DNA from: JBCCTX01 sp964468435
Lineage (GTDB): Bacteria > Bacteroidota > Bacteroidia > J057
Direction of reading: 5' to 3'
DNA length: 64,000 nt
Assembly: GCA_964468435.1 (NCBI GenBank)
Contig: CAYXVE010000025.1
Span: forward strand, 1 to 64,000
Shown: positions 63,961 through 64,000 of the stretch, piece after piece
How the letters are laid out: the number at the start of each line of letters is the position of its first letter
Numbering within the stretch: position 1 is the stretch's first letter
Notes under the pieces: generated by a model
The model's database searches: none
Told to the model about the DNA's origin: nothing
The model's input: only the letters and a program-made list of their open reading frames with translations
Made by a program: the position numbers and the translations under genes

Positions 63961-64000
63961 GGATGTATTCCTTCAAAAAAAGTAAAAATTTCTTCCATCT

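Noticed and set aside
1..64000. CRISPR arrays, rRNA, tRNA or prophage genes
   Set aside because: No regular direct-repeat array, no cloverleaf or conserved T-loop sequence, and no capsid, terminase or integrase-like protein was seen on either strand.

Overview
The window reads as a chromosomal segment of a Bacteroidota bacterium, most likely of the class Cytophagia. Pointers are the SusC/SusD pair, the bacterial geranylgeranylglyceryl-phosphate synthase, Tat-exported Gfo/Idh and class V aminotransferase proteins, a one-component sulfatase, moderate to low GC, a TTTG-N19-TATATTTA promoter-like element and few clear Shine-Dalgarno sequences. No rRNA, tRNA, CRISPR array, intact transposase or phage gene was recognised by eye.

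Layout. 0-2 kb: a secreted glycoside hydrolase, then two fused transporter remnants. 2-6.4 kb: tandem universal stress protein, CBS-domain protein and an MlaE/MlaF/MlaD lipid-transport operon. 6.4-11.2 kb: two Tat-exported enzymes, an M48 membrane protease and an XRE regulator. 11.8-18.3 kb: a frame-disrupted dps gene, small envelope proteins, argH, and pabB/pabC overlapping out of frame. 18.4-21.6 kb: a very large secreted BNR/sortilin-type beta-propeller protein. 21.7-29.1 kb: a PD-(D/E)XK transposase-like pseudogene, then a cluster with an unknown membrane-associated protein, an exported TPR-CHAT (caspase-like) protease with a C-terminal membrane anchor, a broken outer-membrane barrel gene, a membrane anti-sigma-like TPR protein, a sigma factor and a small HTH protein. 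29.3-42.1 kb: mostly housekeeping (glpK, ABC-F, lysoplasmalogenase-like, pncA, M23 peptidase, FAH hydrolase, GGGP synthase, ECF sigma, tdk, der). 42.1-45 kb: a lactate-permease remnant, an unknown protein and a SulP transporter. 45-48.8 kb: an operon of ABC ATPase, FtsX-type permease, two paralogous exported proteins sharing a Cys-x-x-Cys-Gly-Asn-Ala-Gly-Pro-Glu-Ser motif, and tsaB. 48.9-57.5 kb: glycosyltransferase, gcvH, a large TPR protein, SusC and SusD. 57.7-64 kb: divergent NRAMP-family transporter, DinB, MarR, a palindromic repeat patch, sulfatase, a MazEF-type toxin-antitoxin pair and a decayed MNT-HEPN pair.

How genes may work together. The best candidate for an undescribed system is the 22.5-29.1 kb cluster. 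Predicted topology puts the CHAT protease and the TPR domain of the anti-sigma-like protein on the same (periplasmic) side of the inner membrane, next to the sigma-factor gene. Regulated release of a sigma factor by a caspase-like protease is therefore a testable idea. The second candidate is the 45.8-48.8 kb ABC/FtsX operon, whose layout recalls proteobacterial zinc-related ABC/FtsX/DUF3299 loci. A general theme is gene decay: at least seven loci are visibly broken (DUF819, sugar porter, dps, Rpn-like nuclease, outer-membrane barrel, lactate permease, MNT-HEPN). Some single frameshifts could also be assembly errors. All family assignments were made by reading the sequence; no database search was possible.
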